From Megaleporinus macrocephalus (taxonomy: Eukaryota; Chordata; Actinopteri; Characiformes; Anostomidae), in the NCBI GenBank assembly GCA_021613375.1, contig CM038704.1, positions 32,054,582 to 32,118,581 of the forward strand: a stretch of DNA of 64,000 bases. Direction: 5' to 3'. Below are positions 42,801-57,100 of the stretch, piece after piece. The position numbers were made by a program, and so were the translations under genes. Below the pieces are notes generated by a model. That model ran no database searches. It was not told where the DNA came from and was given only the letters and a program-made list of their open reading frames with translations. Numbering within the stretch: the stretch's first letter is position 1; every line of letters starts with the position of its first letter.

Positions 42801-45119
42801 AATATGCAAGCGTGTTTTGTGTCAGCTTTTGCAGGAAATGCCATCATTATGTAGATGTTTTACCTACAATAAGTAAATTAGATAGATATAAGCTGCCAGC
42901 AGCAAAACTTGTACAAAGATCACTGGAAATCTTGCTATCTCTCAATTTCTGCTTTGTCCACATATGGGCCCAGTCCTGTTGGGGCAGGCAGATTATCTGT
43001 GCTGACAGCCTGTTGGCTGTGGAGCATGAAGAAAGAGCATGGGGGTGATAAAACTGACTAAGACATTTCATGTCCACCAGGTTATAAACCTGCTCTATCA
43101 TACTATACAGGCCCCAGAAAGGTTCCTTATAATCTCTAGATTCAAATATCATCACAAATTACATTAAACATAATACTGATTGTAGCCTGCAACAAACTGT
43201 TTAAGGTCATGATTTGATATTTATATATAATTTTTATTCAAAATGGATCCAAATTGTGTTCCAGAGGCACAGTGTGTTAGTGTGATAGATGTTGCAAACT
43301 CTCAAACCATACCTTGTGTTTTTATGCCGAAAGGAGGCGGGTAACTGCTTATCTTCGCTAGCCGTTTAAAATTTGGATCAAGGAACATGGGGGCTGGTTT
43401 TGTGAACCTGTAGATGGAAAAAAGAAAAATAGAAATAAAAAAAGACAGAATGGGAAGTTGCAGGTTAAAACAAGCAAGGAAAGTAACATAACATAAAGCA
43501 CAAAACTAAAAAAAATCACAATAAATCCAGCCCACGTGAGGCAGCAGATGAGAGAGGGAGATATATGGATAAATACTGGAATACCTGAAGGGATTATATG
43601 TGCTGGATGACAGATAATCCACTGACTGTCTGTGTGTTTACCAGCAAATAGAGATGACCATGGCAGGGCTCATGACCTGGCCTTGCCTCAAACTACAAGA
43701 TGAAACACACCTGAAGCACTAAAGGATTTTATATGAAAAATATATCAAATAATATATAGATAACCCTATGGACTGTATATGTAGGCAACCCAGCAGCTTC
43801 TCTAATGCTGCAAAAGCTGTACTTAATTTGTTTTACATTTGAATTTCTCATATTTATAAGTGGAACATTATTTTAGAGGGGGCATGACATTTGATGACTT
43901 TGAGAAACAAAACAAACAATATGCTCTATGCTTGCGAAATAATTTACATATACATACACATTTTCTCAAAGAACCCTTAAATGGCTAGTTTTTTTTTTTA
44001 AAGAACCACTTTTTTAAATTAGATTTTAGAGTGTCAGTAACCTTTTTAAAAGCTTAAAAAATCCTACATGCAATTTAGTTGAAGCCATATACAAATTCTT
44101 TTTATTATAAAGAGCCACTGAGGTGACTTTATACTTGGGAGAGTACAGGGCTGCCATCTTAAAAATTGCGTTCGATCTGAGAATTATGTGGTGTTATTCC
44201 TGCAGACCAGTACTCAGTGCTGTGTAAGTTACAGCCACTTCCCTGATAAAAATCTAAGCCTTTTTTATTCACCACAGTAGTCAGTAAATCTGGTACCAAG
44301 TATAAACAAACACAACCAAACAGCTTTAGTTTAAGATCAAACTGTTTTACCCATGAGGTAAAAAAAAATAAAACACAGAGGAACACAGACTTCAAAGCCT
44401 AAATTGCAAATGTAAAAATGTTTAGTGTTATCAGAAAATAAGCCTTCATGTTCAATGCTATATCAAAGCTTGACACTACCAGCCAACTATAAATGTTACC
44501 CTAGGTAAAAACAATGATTTCTGTCATTTTAATTGTAAGATTGTTTTTCTTTTTTTAATCAAACATCTTCATACCTGGTAGAATTAAATGCTTAAAGAAT
44601 TAAAGTCGTCATTTGGCCTCTTTTCTAAAAACATGTAATTATTAGCTGTATTACTTTACAACTACAATGTTTTAAAGGAGTTTGATACACAGCAACATGA
44701 AAAACATCAAGTATTATGCATCACCCATTAAGGCCAATATAAACTTTTTTCACTCCAGCCAGACACAGTTCCTGTGAATAATCACCACTCCGACCTTTAC
44801 ACTACATTACACTTAAAACAAAACAAAATCTGAATTAGTAGCGAACGTCCACAAAACCAAACATACAAGCATGATTATTCAACACTGCCATGATGTGAAC
44901 AACTTGGCTTAAAGAAATCCTCTTAGCACTTTAGTTATGATGTACAGAAATCCCCTCTACAAAGGCATGTGGTAATAACACAGGTGCTCTGGCAGAGAGC
45001 TGGTTCTTTCCCAAGAACACTGTGGACAAAGAGCCAGAGAAAAAGTCTGGCCTTCCTCACAGCGCAGCAGTGTAAATGAAGAGGACAAGCTTTCTCTGAA
45101 GGCACCTTGACCCTAAATG

Positions 45120-45154
<35 letters not shown>

Positions 45155-48100
45155 TGCCGATTATTATCGTTTTTGCTATACACTTTATTACACTACTAAA
45201 TTATTTAAATGTAATTACTAGCGGTGTACAAGGCAGCCGAGGTAAATTTCAGTGAAATGTGCACATATTTGTGAGCATGGTATGTAATAAAAGCACGTGC
45301 CTGAAAGCTGCCAAGAATATGTTAAGGACGTAACTAAGAAGGCAGAGTGAGTAAAAACTGGCGTGGCTACTCAAACTAATGTTAGTTAAATCCAAAAAAC
45401 AATGAAAAAGAAGTCCTCATGACGCATGATTAGCTGTTAGCTCATTTAAACATCCAGCCTCTATTACTCATCCAATACATCCTACCCATGTACCTCAGGG
45501 ATTTTTGAATTATAAAACATGAAAACATGTTTCTATGTGTGCTTTTGTGCAACACCAGTGCTGTCATGTAAAAAGGTGTAGAAGTCTAAAAATGTCTAAG
45601 CCCTATATTGTTTTTACCCCCCCTTCTAGGAGCTTTTACAGACACAAGAATATCAATAATAATCTAAATGAACATCTCTAGTAATTTCGCTTTTACATAA
45701 TTTTTTACATTGCTAGTATAATACAGCATTTTTAATATTGCTTTGTGATGTATGCTCTAATATCTGAGCAACGTTTAAAGTTACATTTACACTGGTCAGT
45801 CGGAAAATCTAATCAATGAATCTTGTGGACAAAACTAAGAATGTGTAGCCTAAATTAAAGAAACATGTTTACAGTATATTCATTATTTTTACAATTTACA
45901 AGCAAACTTCAATATCAAATTACAAGGTAAATATCATTATTTGTGTTGCCACTATCACTGCTGTGTTTCATGTATTTATTTAACCCACAGTGTGACATTT
46001 CAGCTGGGAAAAAAAATATGAATTTATGAATGGTGCTTAATGGTGCTTTATTGATGGTATGCTTAATAATAACAGTGACAGTGAGATATTAGTCAGAGAT
46101 AATTAACCAGAATGTAGAAAGGGGAAATTTAAGATTTATACACAAAGAGTTAAAAATGTATGATAAAATAATATAAAAAAAATGACACACGAATGTAACA
46201 AACAAAGCAAAATTTAAAGGAAACATGGTTTGTACTACACTGCACACAGCGCCGTAAGTACGCATTAGTACTACTGTTTATGTCCTAAAGGGTTTATTGT
46301 TAAATTCATGTTTATTTTTTCTGGTCCACAGATCACATCTGAAGTCAAATTCAGTTAGTGCGCTCCGAGGGCATGTTCAACTATGCGTGTCAGATGTAAA
46401 TTACATGGCTAACTAAGTTTTGTAGGTTTAGTGTCTCAACAAACATTTAAGATGTAATGGTCTATTTAGTGTTGCCATCTGGCTCCACTTAAAGGCTTTG
46501 CTTTTGAGAGAAATAGTGCAGAGGCCCCGTGCTCACACCAGCCCCAAACACACAACACACACACAGCTCCTGTTTTCGATCCCATGCCCATGTCACCAGC
46601 CATTTTACAAGCTTTGGAAACATTTAGCAGTCATTTCAGTTTTACCAATGCAATGTACAATATTTAACTATGCTAAAAGTCTTTCCAAAATTAATGATAC
46701 TGATATTTTCCAATAGCTGCGTTTATTGCCTTTTGGTGAACATATTTTTACATTTCTTTGGCTGTCACTGTGTGCTTTCAATTTCACTTTGTGTTTCGGT
46801 GTAGATGAAAGAATAAAGTAATAATAAAGTATTAACAAGCAAACATTTGGAAAAACATGATATGCATCCACATGCATATTTCTACATATTTCTATGCATA
46901 TTTTCTATTTCATACACAGTTCTACGTTCTATTCGTAGTCCTACGTTCTACACATGGGATGGGATTAGAACTGAGTTTAAAATAGTAGGTAATTTGGCCT
47001 GGAATTTTCTCAGAGGAGGTGAGAGAAATACAGACATGGTTCACCTTGACAGCTGTAAAATTACAGAGGAACACTTGTACAAGAGGAAATGACCTCTAAA
47101 CCCCATGTACATTGATTCCAATCTGAAAAGGGGTTAACATTTTGTTTTGCTGTAAGCAAAGTTACAGTTACTAATGCCAGAGTCAGAAGTCAGTAAAAAT
47201 GACTGATATGGCACATTCATGGGACTAACATTGCTGAGAAATGCTGGTGAAAGTATTGGTATATTACCGACCTCCTTATGCAAAACTAATCCTATTCGAC
47301 TAGTTTTTAATAGGACACACAGACCACAGCTGATCACTCACAATATCTCCATCTCAAGCACATCTAAAAGTACAAAAAACACACTTTTCTGATGCTTTTC
47401 TAACACTAAATTAGATCATCTCAGATTAATTCAAACAGCAACCGGGAAAAACCCTAGATAGCATGTAAGCAGCCATTTACTCTCTGCCTCAACTACCCCT
47501 GTGTTTTGTGAAAAACCCTAATGAAGACAAATTACTCTCTCCTAGAGCCTTTCATTCACATCTACAACAGCTTGGGCCAGCCTAAACCCTATGCAGCCTT
47601 CTATTTAAATGTTGTCTCGTAAGACAGACCTCTGCCTTTTGTCTGACAGCCTAATGCATAGAACACGCAGAGGAGGAGCTTGTCTTTTCAGTGCGTGGGT
47701 GTAAGCTACAGAAATTGAATAAAGCCGACTACATCCCAACGCACAAAACTGTTCAGGTAAGTACAATGATATTACAGTAAATATCTGCATTGCCCAGTTA
47801 AACAGTTTTTAATTTTAGGCTACCAGGAAAGAGAAAACAAACCAGAGCACAAATTCTGGCAAGAATTAATGTCCTCCACTGGACTAGATTTCCACATTCA
47901 AGCCTTATAGGGCCAAAAAGCATATTTTATACATAAAAATGTGGGCTGACATCATGTAACCAGCTCCACTGGAGAAAAAAGTTGCTTAAAGGCTGCTTTT
48001 TTGGTCCATATTCTAAATTTTTCTTGCATTCAGTTATTCCCGGTGAGGTTCACTCATTTTCTGCACCAAACATGGCCACATACCATTTCATATTTCCAAA

Positions 48101-51100
48101 CTCTCTTTGTACATTAGAATAAATGGCTGTTTTTGTAACTGGGCCTTTAAGACTGATGTAGGATAAAAAAGCTCTATTATATTTAGTCTACATACAAGCG
48201 GTAGAATAAGAAAGTAGTAAAAGTAGTAAATCAAGTAAGCTACTACTGACATGAGGATTGCCTGTATAGTTTGTCATGTGTTGCCATTGGTAGAACTGCA
48301 AACTTCGACAGGCAGAGACAATCACTGTTTTGGGTGATGTGGGGCAGATGATTTTTAAAACAGGGCTACAGCAAGAAAAAAAAATAGGCTGTATATATAA
48401 AATATATATATAAAAAGTGATCCCACAAACCTGCAGTTACATTTAAAACTATTAAACATTTTTTTAGTTAAATCTAAGGTACAAGTTAAATCTACATGTT
48501 AATCAAATGTAGTTGAACAGCCATGTCCGTTCTGGTGTCTGGTGTCAGGGCTAACATAGCTAACAAGCAAAAGAAGCAATTAGCATGGTGCTGACTACCT
48601 AGATCATCACATGATTTACCTTGAACACAGTTAAACAATCTCACACTTTTACGTGGTTTCTAACCCTAGACAAAAGTAAGGATTCCAAATAGCTAGTGCT
48701 ACTGTTTTAGCTATGCAGTATACACTGTAGTCCATCCCTAGGTTGTGGAGCAGAGGTACTGCATTCTTTGAAGAAGTGCTTCACTTCATATGTTTTTGAT
48801 GAGATGGAGTGGCATTTGTGACACCCAATACTAATATTCCAATATCAGTACCTGACCTCATGGATGCAATTGTTGCTAAATGCAGTGTTTCAGCATCTAA
48901 TATAAGGTCATCCCATCATGGCAGCAAACTTCCTGTTAATGCATTTTTTCCTTAGTGGGAACACTGCCTAAGGTGTCTACAAAGTATTTTATAGATAATT
49001 CAACATAAAAAAGTGTAACTAAAGAAGCAAACTTTACACATGAAATACTCCAAAAACATAGTTATTCTTTTAAAAAGTATTGTGATGGTACTAGAAGTGT
49101 CAGTAGGCACTACACTGTTCTTACGTGTCTTCTGGCCTTAATGAGACCAATCATGTGGATGGCATTTGCAGCTCTCTCACGCACTGGGATCTCAGCAACA
49201 CACTGTGGGCCAAAAAAAGCTCTCCCTGTACGGTGGCTAAAAGCGCATCCCTAAGACTTTTGTATAACAAGGCTTAAGTAAACACACTCAGAGCAGTAGA
49301 GCAGTGTGCTGCTTTCACTGTGTGGAGTCTTCTCAAATGCTAAATTATTTATTGGCAGAAAGAATATCCTTATGCCATCGTTTGCTTCTCTGGCTTGAGA
49401 GGGTGGTACAGGGGATTTACATTAGGAGACAGATTTAGTTTTTTGTTTTTTCTTCTGCAAATCTATGCTGTTGTGATGGATGCAGTATGTGGTTTAACAT
49501 TGTCTTGCTGAAATATTCAAGGCCTTCCCTGAAAGAGATGCTGTCTGGATGGGATATTTTATATTTAAAACATTTAAAACATCTATATACTGTTCAGCAT
49601 TGATGGTGCCTTTCCTGCATAAATGTGTAAGCTGCCCACACCATATGCACTAAACAACACCAGATCATCAAAGATGCAGGTTTCAAACTGTGTGCTGATA
49701 ATAAGCTGGATGGTTCTTCCCCTCCTGAGTCCCAGGACATCACGTCCATGGTTTCCAAAAACAACTTCAAATTTTTATTCATCTTGATCACAGTACAGTT
49801 TTTTATTTTGCCTCAATGCATTTTAAAAGAGCTTTGGGTCAGTGAAACCGATGGCGTTTCTGGGTCGTGGTGACATATGGCCTTTTCTTTGCATGATACA
49901 TCTTTAACTTGCCTTTGTGGATTGCACGGCAAACTGTGTTGACAGACAGTGATTTCTGTGTTCCTGAGCCCATACAGTGATTTCCAGTACAGAATCATGT
50001 CTGTTTTTAATGCAGTGCTGCCTGAGGGCCTGAACGTCTAATGCAGACTGTTGGCCTTGTCCTTTGCGCAGGGATTTCTCCCGTAGATAGCGGGATATCC
50101 AAAGTTTTTGCAATTTTATGTTAATGAACAATTTTCTGAAACTGTTTACAGATTTGGGAACTTCTGCCCATATTTGCTTTTGAGAGACCAGCCCTAACAT
50201 TTCTAGAATGATCTTTTAATACTTAGTCATGTGACTTATAAATAGTTCCAAATAGTTCCTCTGTTTTTTATTAGTATTCCTTACTTTTCAAGCCCATTTT
50301 TGCCCCACTCCAACTTTTTTCAGATGTATTGCTGCCACAAAGTTTTAAAAGAGTTAATCACTTTCATAAAAATGTGATGATTTTGTTGATTTTTAGTGAA
50401 AATAAGTTAACACATGCTCTACAAGGAACAAACTTGAGTAAGGAATTTTTGGCCAATTCAAATGCACAACTTCTATTTATTTCTGTTTATCATTTTGGGA
50501 AAAATGCAATATGATATATTTCATAATATATTTAAAAAATGTTAGTTTTTTTTAATTTGTAAAGAAAATAAATAAAAGTTTATAATATGTAACAATGAAT
50601 AATAGCCTTTGCTCATTAAAGCTTCATAAATGCATTCCCTGTAGAGGATATGTGAACTTGTGATTGTCATTTTACCTATGACATACAAACTTTTGCATAA
50701 AATTGTATTTTTCTGGCCAACATTGTGACTGTGATTAAATTGTAATTATTTTTAAATAATTAAGAATTAAGTTCAGTCCAGTGGAGTTTTAGTGAACTGA
50801 TTACTTGTATATATCGAACTAAAATGCTTCAGTATCTCACAGCACAATCACATAGAGGGTAAATTACAGTGTATGAGTCACAATACATCCAAATGTGCAT
50901 GTGTAGCGTTGTGAGCTATGGATCAGAGGTCAGCTTAGTAAGAAGCCCTCAGGGCAGACAGATTAATGCAAATACAAAGACCAACAGTGTCCTACAGTGC
51001 CCTAATTCACTTCACTCTGACTCCACAAGCAACAGTGAGTCACACTGCAGAACAGCAGCATGCATGTGTGGTAAAGTAGTAGTAGAGCAAACCCAAGTAA

Positions 51101-54100
51101 TCACGCTGTACAGTAAGAGGAAAATGGAAAAACCACACAAACTTGCTTTGGATAGATTGAGGTCATCTTGGCCTCCGAGTAGCCAGGCTTACATTCTCCT
51201 TTACTTAGATTGCCATATTTATACTGCAGTTCCAGGGGCCTGAGAGAAATAGACAGAACAGAGAAAAAAAACTTCATGAACCTTAATGAACAACTATTGT
51301 TTATTTGCTCTGGTTGACATACTGGGAAAAATATCATATTTGACACATTTTTATCTTTATAGTTTACAATTCAGATTTTCTTTTCAATAAATTGAGCAAA
51401 TAAAAACTTCACTTAAAAGATCAACAAAACTTTTAATTTGATGGTGGAGGGGAACCCATACTTTTTTCATACCATGGTACACTGCACGGTACACATTTCA
51501 GATATATATAAATCAATTTCAGGTACGTCTGAGGCCGTTTCCAAAATGTATTTTATGGGTAGCAAGCCTTATTTATAAGACAAAGTGTATATATGTTGGA
51601 TCATGTGCCTTAATCTGGAACTGTGACACACCCACACAAAAAACAAATAAACATTGTGGTTGGTTACGTGGCTCATTTTTTTACAAGCCTTACAAGCAAA
51701 ACAAAAGTCAATATCAAAGTTATGATTAAACAATATACTGTGTTATACTTCACTGTACTGAAAATTTCATTTTAAGCTTTTTACAACAAACATTTTCCCT
51801 AAAGCAGGTTAAAGGAACGTGCTGCCCCCCAGTGAGGAACATTGAAAGAGATGAACTAAAAGCATGAGAAAAAAAACACAGGGATAACAAAGCTCAAAAT
51901 AAAAACTCCCTGAGAACAAGAGGAAGAAACACGTAGAATGCGGCCCCATGCAGTTTAAAAAAATTATCAAAAAGCAGCTCTGGCAACTTTGGGCCCTACC
52001 AGTTTCTGCTAACTGATATATTAACTTTGTTAGCATGTTTTGCCGAACAGCCTCTTTAGATACTTCCTGCTGATGATGATTTGGAACTAGCATCTCTGGA
52101 ATAACACCCACAAGAAATGAAACCTTGCTGTGAATTCTACTACATATTGTGTCACAGGGAATCTCCTCCAGTGCTAACTCCTAATAGCATTCACTGATTG
52201 TGGTATCTGTATTAACATTTTTAAGATGAACTAACTCTAAGAAATAAAATCTTAATATTCTTGATATTGCTGTGGCTTCTTGTACCAACAAACTAAGGGG
52301 GGTTCCTATTTACCAATTAAGCATTACGATTTTTTAGGAAACCTTTGCATCTTTAAAGTAAACAAAGATAATTACAACTGTTCCAAAAACTTTTAAGAAT
52401 GAACAGAAACCATTTCTCTTTGCTGTAAACTTCACTCTGACTGTTTCGTATTTTCTCTTGCTGGTGAACTTTTGTTCCCTGGGATCTGCATCTTTTTTTC
52501 TATGCCATTACTAAGTGTCCTGTACTGAATGTTTGAAAACATAAGATTAATGACATAGCAGCAACGCATTGCCTGGTCAAATGCATTCAGAACCGACAGT
52601 TTAAACTGCAGTGAATGACTTTAAACCTCTACATGGTGGAGGCATGTGGATTTCTGAACAGATAAGCAGTCCATCCACTTAAACTCCAGATCCAGAGAAA
52701 TAATAACATATAAATCCCCCTTTAACACACATTAATGTTCTGGGGTCATGGAGGTCACAATGTTGAGTTAAATAATGAAAGACCAGCTTATTTTGAACCA
52801 GTTGTCCTATAAACCTACTGATTCGCTGAAAGGCAAATGAGATCTTTCCAGTAGGACTCCAGTTAATTCTCATTCCACTGGGAGGACTGAGCTGACTTGC
52901 TGAAGGCTTAGGCATTTGTACAGGTGGGGCCATGTGTTAATAAGTGAAAGGACATGACATTTCTCTTTGGCCTAACAGACCTCCCATGAAGTGCCTATAA
53001 TGAAGATGTATAATTAGAATAAACAGGGATGAAGGAAAACGAGAGTCAGTAGTTAATGAATCTGCAAAGCTCCAGGCTCCCACAACCCATTCATTTATAA
53101 CCTGCACTGTTCTATACTGTTCACATAAACAACCAGACAAGATATAAAATAAGATTTACTGGGGAAGACTGGGGTCACACTGAACACACAGACACTGTAC
53201 AGGTCAGTGGTTCTCAATTAAAAGACCCTACATTTTAGTCCACTAATGATATTTGTGTGTTTTTATGAACTAAACTAAACGTAGATCTTTTTCACATGGC
53301 CATCTTCCAACATTTCATCCACTCTCAGAATTAAACAGGATGTTTACAGGATGTTACTCTGACTCTTTTGCTAGGCTGTCCTGTGCTTTTTGTGACATCA
53401 CAAAAAACTAACTAATGAAGAATGAGCAGTTTGCAGCTTAGTTTTCCATTTATATTTTCCCCCCCGGACTTCACATTTACTGCACTTGTTAGGAAGATGT
53501 GAATTTACAACTAATGACACTAAGTATGCATTATTTATTGCAAATCAAGCGCAAAAATGCAGAGTCAAGTCTGCTTGTGTATGCTGTTTTCTAAAAGTCT
53601 TGTTATAATACAAGATATTTATTTCAGAATATCATTTTAACGCTGAAGATGACAAATTAAGCTGCAGTGTTTTTCATTTCATTCAGTTCCCCCTGACAAC
53701 AAAGTAGATTAACTGACTCAGGACTGTGCAAGTGTTCAACTATGTACTGAACTTACAACACATACAAAACATGCTGTTATATTTATGCAGGAAAATCCAA
53801 ACAGAAGAAGGAAATTATCTGGCTTAAATTCAAGAACATGCAAATACAAAAGGTCAATGGAAATGATTCTTAATTCCTTAAATTCTTATTTTACACATTT
53901 GATTGTGCTTTGAATTGTAATTGAGTAAATACTCAGCATACTATTATAATGTATACCCTGATAAAATGATTTAGGCTATGAAATTGCACAGCAGAAAGCA
54001 CATTTAAAACATGTGGTTAGAGGCTATAAAGGACACAATTATGTAATGATGAAAGCCCTCTGCAACACTAGATGAGGTTGAGAGTCTGTTGACTGTAAAA

Positions 54101-57100
54101 GTATGAATAGATCACTACTTTAGATTTGACTCATAATGATTAAGCCCTTCATGATGGAGTGTGATGGAGTGGAACATGTGGTCAACATACTGGAACTAAG
54201 AACCACTGAAAAACAAACACAGACAACCACACACGTATCAGTTACTTACAGTTTTCCATCAAGCTTGATGAGGAATCCCTGCTTGTCATACACTAAAGAG
54301 AAAACAAACAAAAGAAATCAACATATATTTCAGGTATACACACCTGAAAAAGAGAATACAATCGGGACAAAGAAGCATTATTCCTAAAGCGTCAGGAAAC
54401 GCCGAAGAAAAACACAGCAGGAGGAAAATCTCCAGAATTCTGGGATAGAAGGTGATGGCCAGAGAGATGTGAAAGGCCGGTTAGTGCATAGCTCAACATG
54501 CAGAGTCATCATGCTTCAGTATCTCTAGTGGCCACAAAACAACTTTCCACTGTGTGCTTCCCACTCCTGAAATATTTAGTACATTTATAAACACATTTTA
54601 GGGCTGTGCAATACATCAGCATATGTATAGCAGGGCTTTTAGAATAGTGATGTCACAGAAGTCTGCAAAATGCAAATAAACCTTTTTAAGCTTTTAAGCA
54701 ATGTTTTATTTTATTTTGTGTCAGAACAATCATAGACGATCTTTGGGTGTTTGGATGAATCGAGGCAGTCACATGATCCAACAAATGTAAATCTGTTTAA
54801 CAATGCAGGGTGATGCATTGGTTACAATGTTTCTATCAATAGCGTAATGAAACACATCTTTAATTCTGAAGAAATGTATTTTTTTTTTGGTCATGTTAAG
54901 TCTTAAAAAAGTTGGCATTTATTGCAAAGCATATTGTGCAATTACAGCGCATGTTACAATATAATCATAATCATTTCTTACATTAACACTCAAGCAGTGT
55001 TAGCTTTTTGGTATCACTTTATTTTTATAGTACGGTAAGTGTTTAATCTGTAAATATGTGGTACTTACAAGTAATTTTCTGGCGCATACACGGCACATAC
55101 AAAGTATGATCCAGCACAGTAATATGAAAACTGCCCCATACATTGATTGACCACTTCATTAGGTACACTGTAATCATTTCTCTGCATACTTTGTAAGACA
55201 CCTTTTACCGTTTCAATAGTTAGGACACCCAAAGGACCCCCACACAGCTGGTATTATGTGGTTGATGAATCACTCCTAGCACTGCAGTGACATTGATATG
55301 ATGATGATGACGACGACGACTACATACAATACATGCTAGTAAATTACAGCTACCAGCAAATATATACAGAAATACTTCATTAAGGATTTACTTTAATAGT
55401 AAAAAAGGAAGATATAAAAAGTAACTTAGTGTAAAAAGTAAGAAGCAAAAGGTAAACAGTATATTAACTAAATGCTAATGCAACATTAATAAGAACTTCA
55501 TCGTACAGTTGTGTTTCCATCATATCACAAAGTATTTACCAATATGCACCTGTCTGATGTGGTTTAATATAGGCATAAATTGACAAAACAAAACAATGAC
55601 TATGTATTAGCAGTTTTAGAGAGGATTAAATTAAACCTTAAAATTAAGTAATTACTTGTACGTACTACACATTTATTGTTAAATTCTGTGTATGTACTGT
55701 GGTATATACCAGACAACATACAATGTGCATGTATGTACCAGAAAATGACATGGAACTACTTTATATATGTACTTAAATATAGATATTAGGTATTTCAATA
55801 TTAGGTATTTATTGGACCATAAACTGTTCTACAGTTTACCTGCCACATCCAACAGTACAGCATCACATAAAATCTTTTTCTAAAAGAAAAATCTCAAATA
55901 AACAAGATTCATTGATGAACAAAAAGATCAAAAGCATTATAAAAAAACAATAACAGGGATGCATGTTTTCTGATAATGTCAGAAAAACAGAATAAACAAA
56001 ACAAGAAAAAGGTTAAGATTAAAAGAAGGAAAATCATGAAAAGGGAAAAAAGTAAAAACAAAAGTTGATGTATATTAAGGCATTACTCCATTGGAAGCAG
56101 AAATAAATTGACAATTTCAGCAATTAATGAACACCAATGAGTGAGCATATGTGAAAGAGTGTGTATGCGAGGCAGTACTGTGGGTGGGTGTTAGTTGCCA
56201 GTGTTTGTAGCAGCTTTGAGCAGAAGCGGAACAACCTGTGCAGCCTTTTCTTACAAAGATCACTGTGCTTCTGTCAGCAATCTCTTCAATGAGTAACACA
56301 AAGTTATGAATAAAAATACTGTAGCCTTCTACAGTGTATGCATATAAATAAACCAGCAAATTTCAAAACTACACACGGCCAACACCAGCAAGTCTGGTCT
56401 GAATAGGCACATAAATGCTTGTGGCACAGCATAATGTAAAGTGCAGGACAGAAGATCACATGATACGGTCATGTGACAATATACTTAACAATAAAATGTA
56501 AGTATTGACAGCTTAGTATTATTACTGGTACTGTATCATCTCTACTGACCATGAATTCATCATTTCTTGTCTCATTTTAAACTAATTATACAAAATACAT
56601 AAACATAACTGAAAAAAAAACTGTTTCCACAGTGGTGGAACATACATAATAAAAGCAACACCTCATGCCTTTTGATTATTATGTTTTAACAAAAAGCCAA
56701 AGAATTTTATAATGACCAACAAATGAGCCACATGTAAATTAATATCGTTATAATTGATTTAAATGGATTTATACACTTTACACTGTATGAAAGCCGCTGC
56801 ACCTGGCATGGCACAACAGATCAAGTCCTCTTAGCACAGATCTGACTGGTATGAAAACTGACACTAATGTCAATTTCAGCAGATGTCAATTAATGTCAAT
56901 TATAGCTTTACATGGTCAAAACAAGGTTAAACTGTTCTCTGCTAATCTGACTGTCAGTTGTCAAATATGAATTGTACAATCTGACTGTCAATACCCTTAA
57001 CTATTACTTAAATAAGTTCTTGGTAAAGAAATTCACAAAGTCAGGGACAGTAAGCCTTATAGTTTTAGGAACAAGCATGCCTTTTGGCTTATTCATACTG

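Larger units (their letters stand above)
38524..43312 (-). other. st3gal3 intron D-E
   Basis: 4.8-kb intron. Contains a dispersed repeat core at 38735-38770, a short A-run at 41400-41415 and a palindromic MITE-like element at 42555-42607. No second gene recognised. Confidence 0.88.
43408..51146 (-). other. st3gal3 intron C-D (GC-AG intron)
   Basis: 7.7-kb intron with 5' GC (51145-51146) and 3' AG. Contains a (CA)n tract at 45120-45151, a dispersed repeat core at 48545 and a dead Tc1 at 49.3-50.5 kb. The rest is AT-rich without recognisable content. Confidence 0.85.

Noticed and set aside
42674..43048. 124-codon plus-strand ORF
   Set aside because: No recognisable motifs, Cys/Lys/Asn mix typical of random AT-rich DNA, and an overlapping ORF of similar length on the other strand.
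51138..51146. Use of GT at 51141-51142 as the exon C donor
   Set aside because: It would add five bases and put exon D out of frame, destroying FTKPAPMFLD.
50869..51243. 124-codon plus-strand ORF overlapping exon C
   Set aside because: Antisense shadow of the true exon C and flanking intron; no similarity of its own.
52679..52933. 84-codon minus-strand ORF (MAPPVQMPKPSAS...)
   Set aside because: No acceptor/donor fit with the st3gal3 phase and no family similarity.
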